The notes below the pieces were generated by a model. That model made no database searches. It was not told the DNA's origin and saw only the letters and a list, made by a program, of their open reading frames with translations. Below are positions 63,884 to 64,000 of a stretch of DNA of 64,000 nucleotides, one piece after another. A program made the position numbers and the translations under genes. The stretch's first letter is position 1. Each line of letters starts with the position of its first letter. Source of the DNA: Pseudomonas antarctica (GTDB lineage: Bacteria > Pseudomonadota > Gammaproteobacteria > Pseudomonadales > Pseudomonadaceae); contig NZ_CP015600.1 in the NCBI RefSeq assembly GCF_001647715.1, positions 1,674,001 to 1,738,000 on the forward strand. The letters run 5' to 3'.

Positions 63884-64000
63884 ATGAGTCGTGATGCCCT
63901 GCAGGAATCGCTGTCCGCAGTGATGGATAACGAAGCGGATGAACTGGAACTTCGTCGAGTGCTCAATGCATTTGATGATGCTGAAACCCGTGATACCTGG
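63884..64000 (+). CDS. mucA: Anti-sigma factor MucA, N-terminal part
   Basis: The first 39 codons, MSRDALQESLSAVMDNEADE, match MucA, which binds AlgU at the inner membrane. GAGAGGAACC precedes ATG. The gene runs off the right end of the window. Confidence 0.95.
   Translation, partial: MSRDALQESLSAVMDNEADELELRRVLNAFDDAETRDTW

Overview
This is a gene-dense, high-GC chromosomal window from a fluorescent Pseudomonas, most likely of the P. fluorescens group. The evidence is the nadB-algU-mucA block at the right edge, PhaG, the OpdH/TctCBA/TctDE citrate system, FosA, a heme-type FecI/FecR/TonB receptor set, and many copies of a GTGGGAG...CTCCCAC palindromic repeat (REP doublets, REPINs) between genes. 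No prophage, insertion sequence or CRISPR array is visible.

Layout. 0-8.6 kb: YceI end, cardiolipin-synthase-type phospholipase D, periplasmic GH3 glucosidase (bglX, minus), LemA with two TPM-domain proteins, a methyltransferase and an EamA exporter. 8.8-13.1 kb: a cell-surface-signalling unit (TonB receptor of the heme type, FecR anti-sigma, FecI sigma; minus) behind a Fur-box-like site. 13.2-15.6 kb: a DapA-like lyase and class II aldolase pair, divergent from an XRE-cupin regulator. 15.7-18.8 kb: a lone SIR2-like (DUF4917-type) protein, Fe-alcohol dehydrogenase and an NAD-binding protein. 18.8-23.3 kb: LysR, CaiB/BaiF CoA-transferase, HMG-CoA-lyase-like enzyme and MFS carrier, probably one catabolic module. 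23.3-27.7 kb: small transporters, LysR, fosA, LysE, DUF4142, iron-permease-like protein and Ogt. 27.7-35.2 kb is the most accessory part: HicAB, LysR plus two MFS carriers, a RelE/HigA-like pair, a truncated orphan antitoxin, a strongly structured leader before a small DUF6124-like protein, and tRNA-Gly(CCC). 35.4-37.5 kb: phaG, rsuA and a cysteine-rich protein.

37.6-47.5 kb (minus) is a complete free-guanidine assimilation operon: guanidine-I (ykkC) riboswitch, ABC transporter, two urea-amidolyase-associated proteins (carboxyguanidine deiminase), biotin carboxylase and allophanate hydrolase. Two details stand out. The aptamer's P2 hairpin contains ten bases perfectly complementary to the Shine-Dalgarno region of the first gene. 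A whole REPIN lies in frame inside the carboxylase gene.

47.8-50.7 kb: small exported proteins, an enoyl-CoA-hydratase-family hydrolase and ung. 50.9-58.6 kb: AbrB-family protein, TctA/TctB/TctC, OpdH-like porin (minus) and divergent TctD/TctE; Crc/Hfq-type CA motifs lie next to the ribosome binding sites of opdH and tctC. 58.6-64 kb: HDOD protein, YgfZ, SdhE, YgfX, NadB, AlgU (with two AlgU-type promoters) and the start of MucA.

All homology statements come from reading the sequence and from family knowledge; no database search was run.
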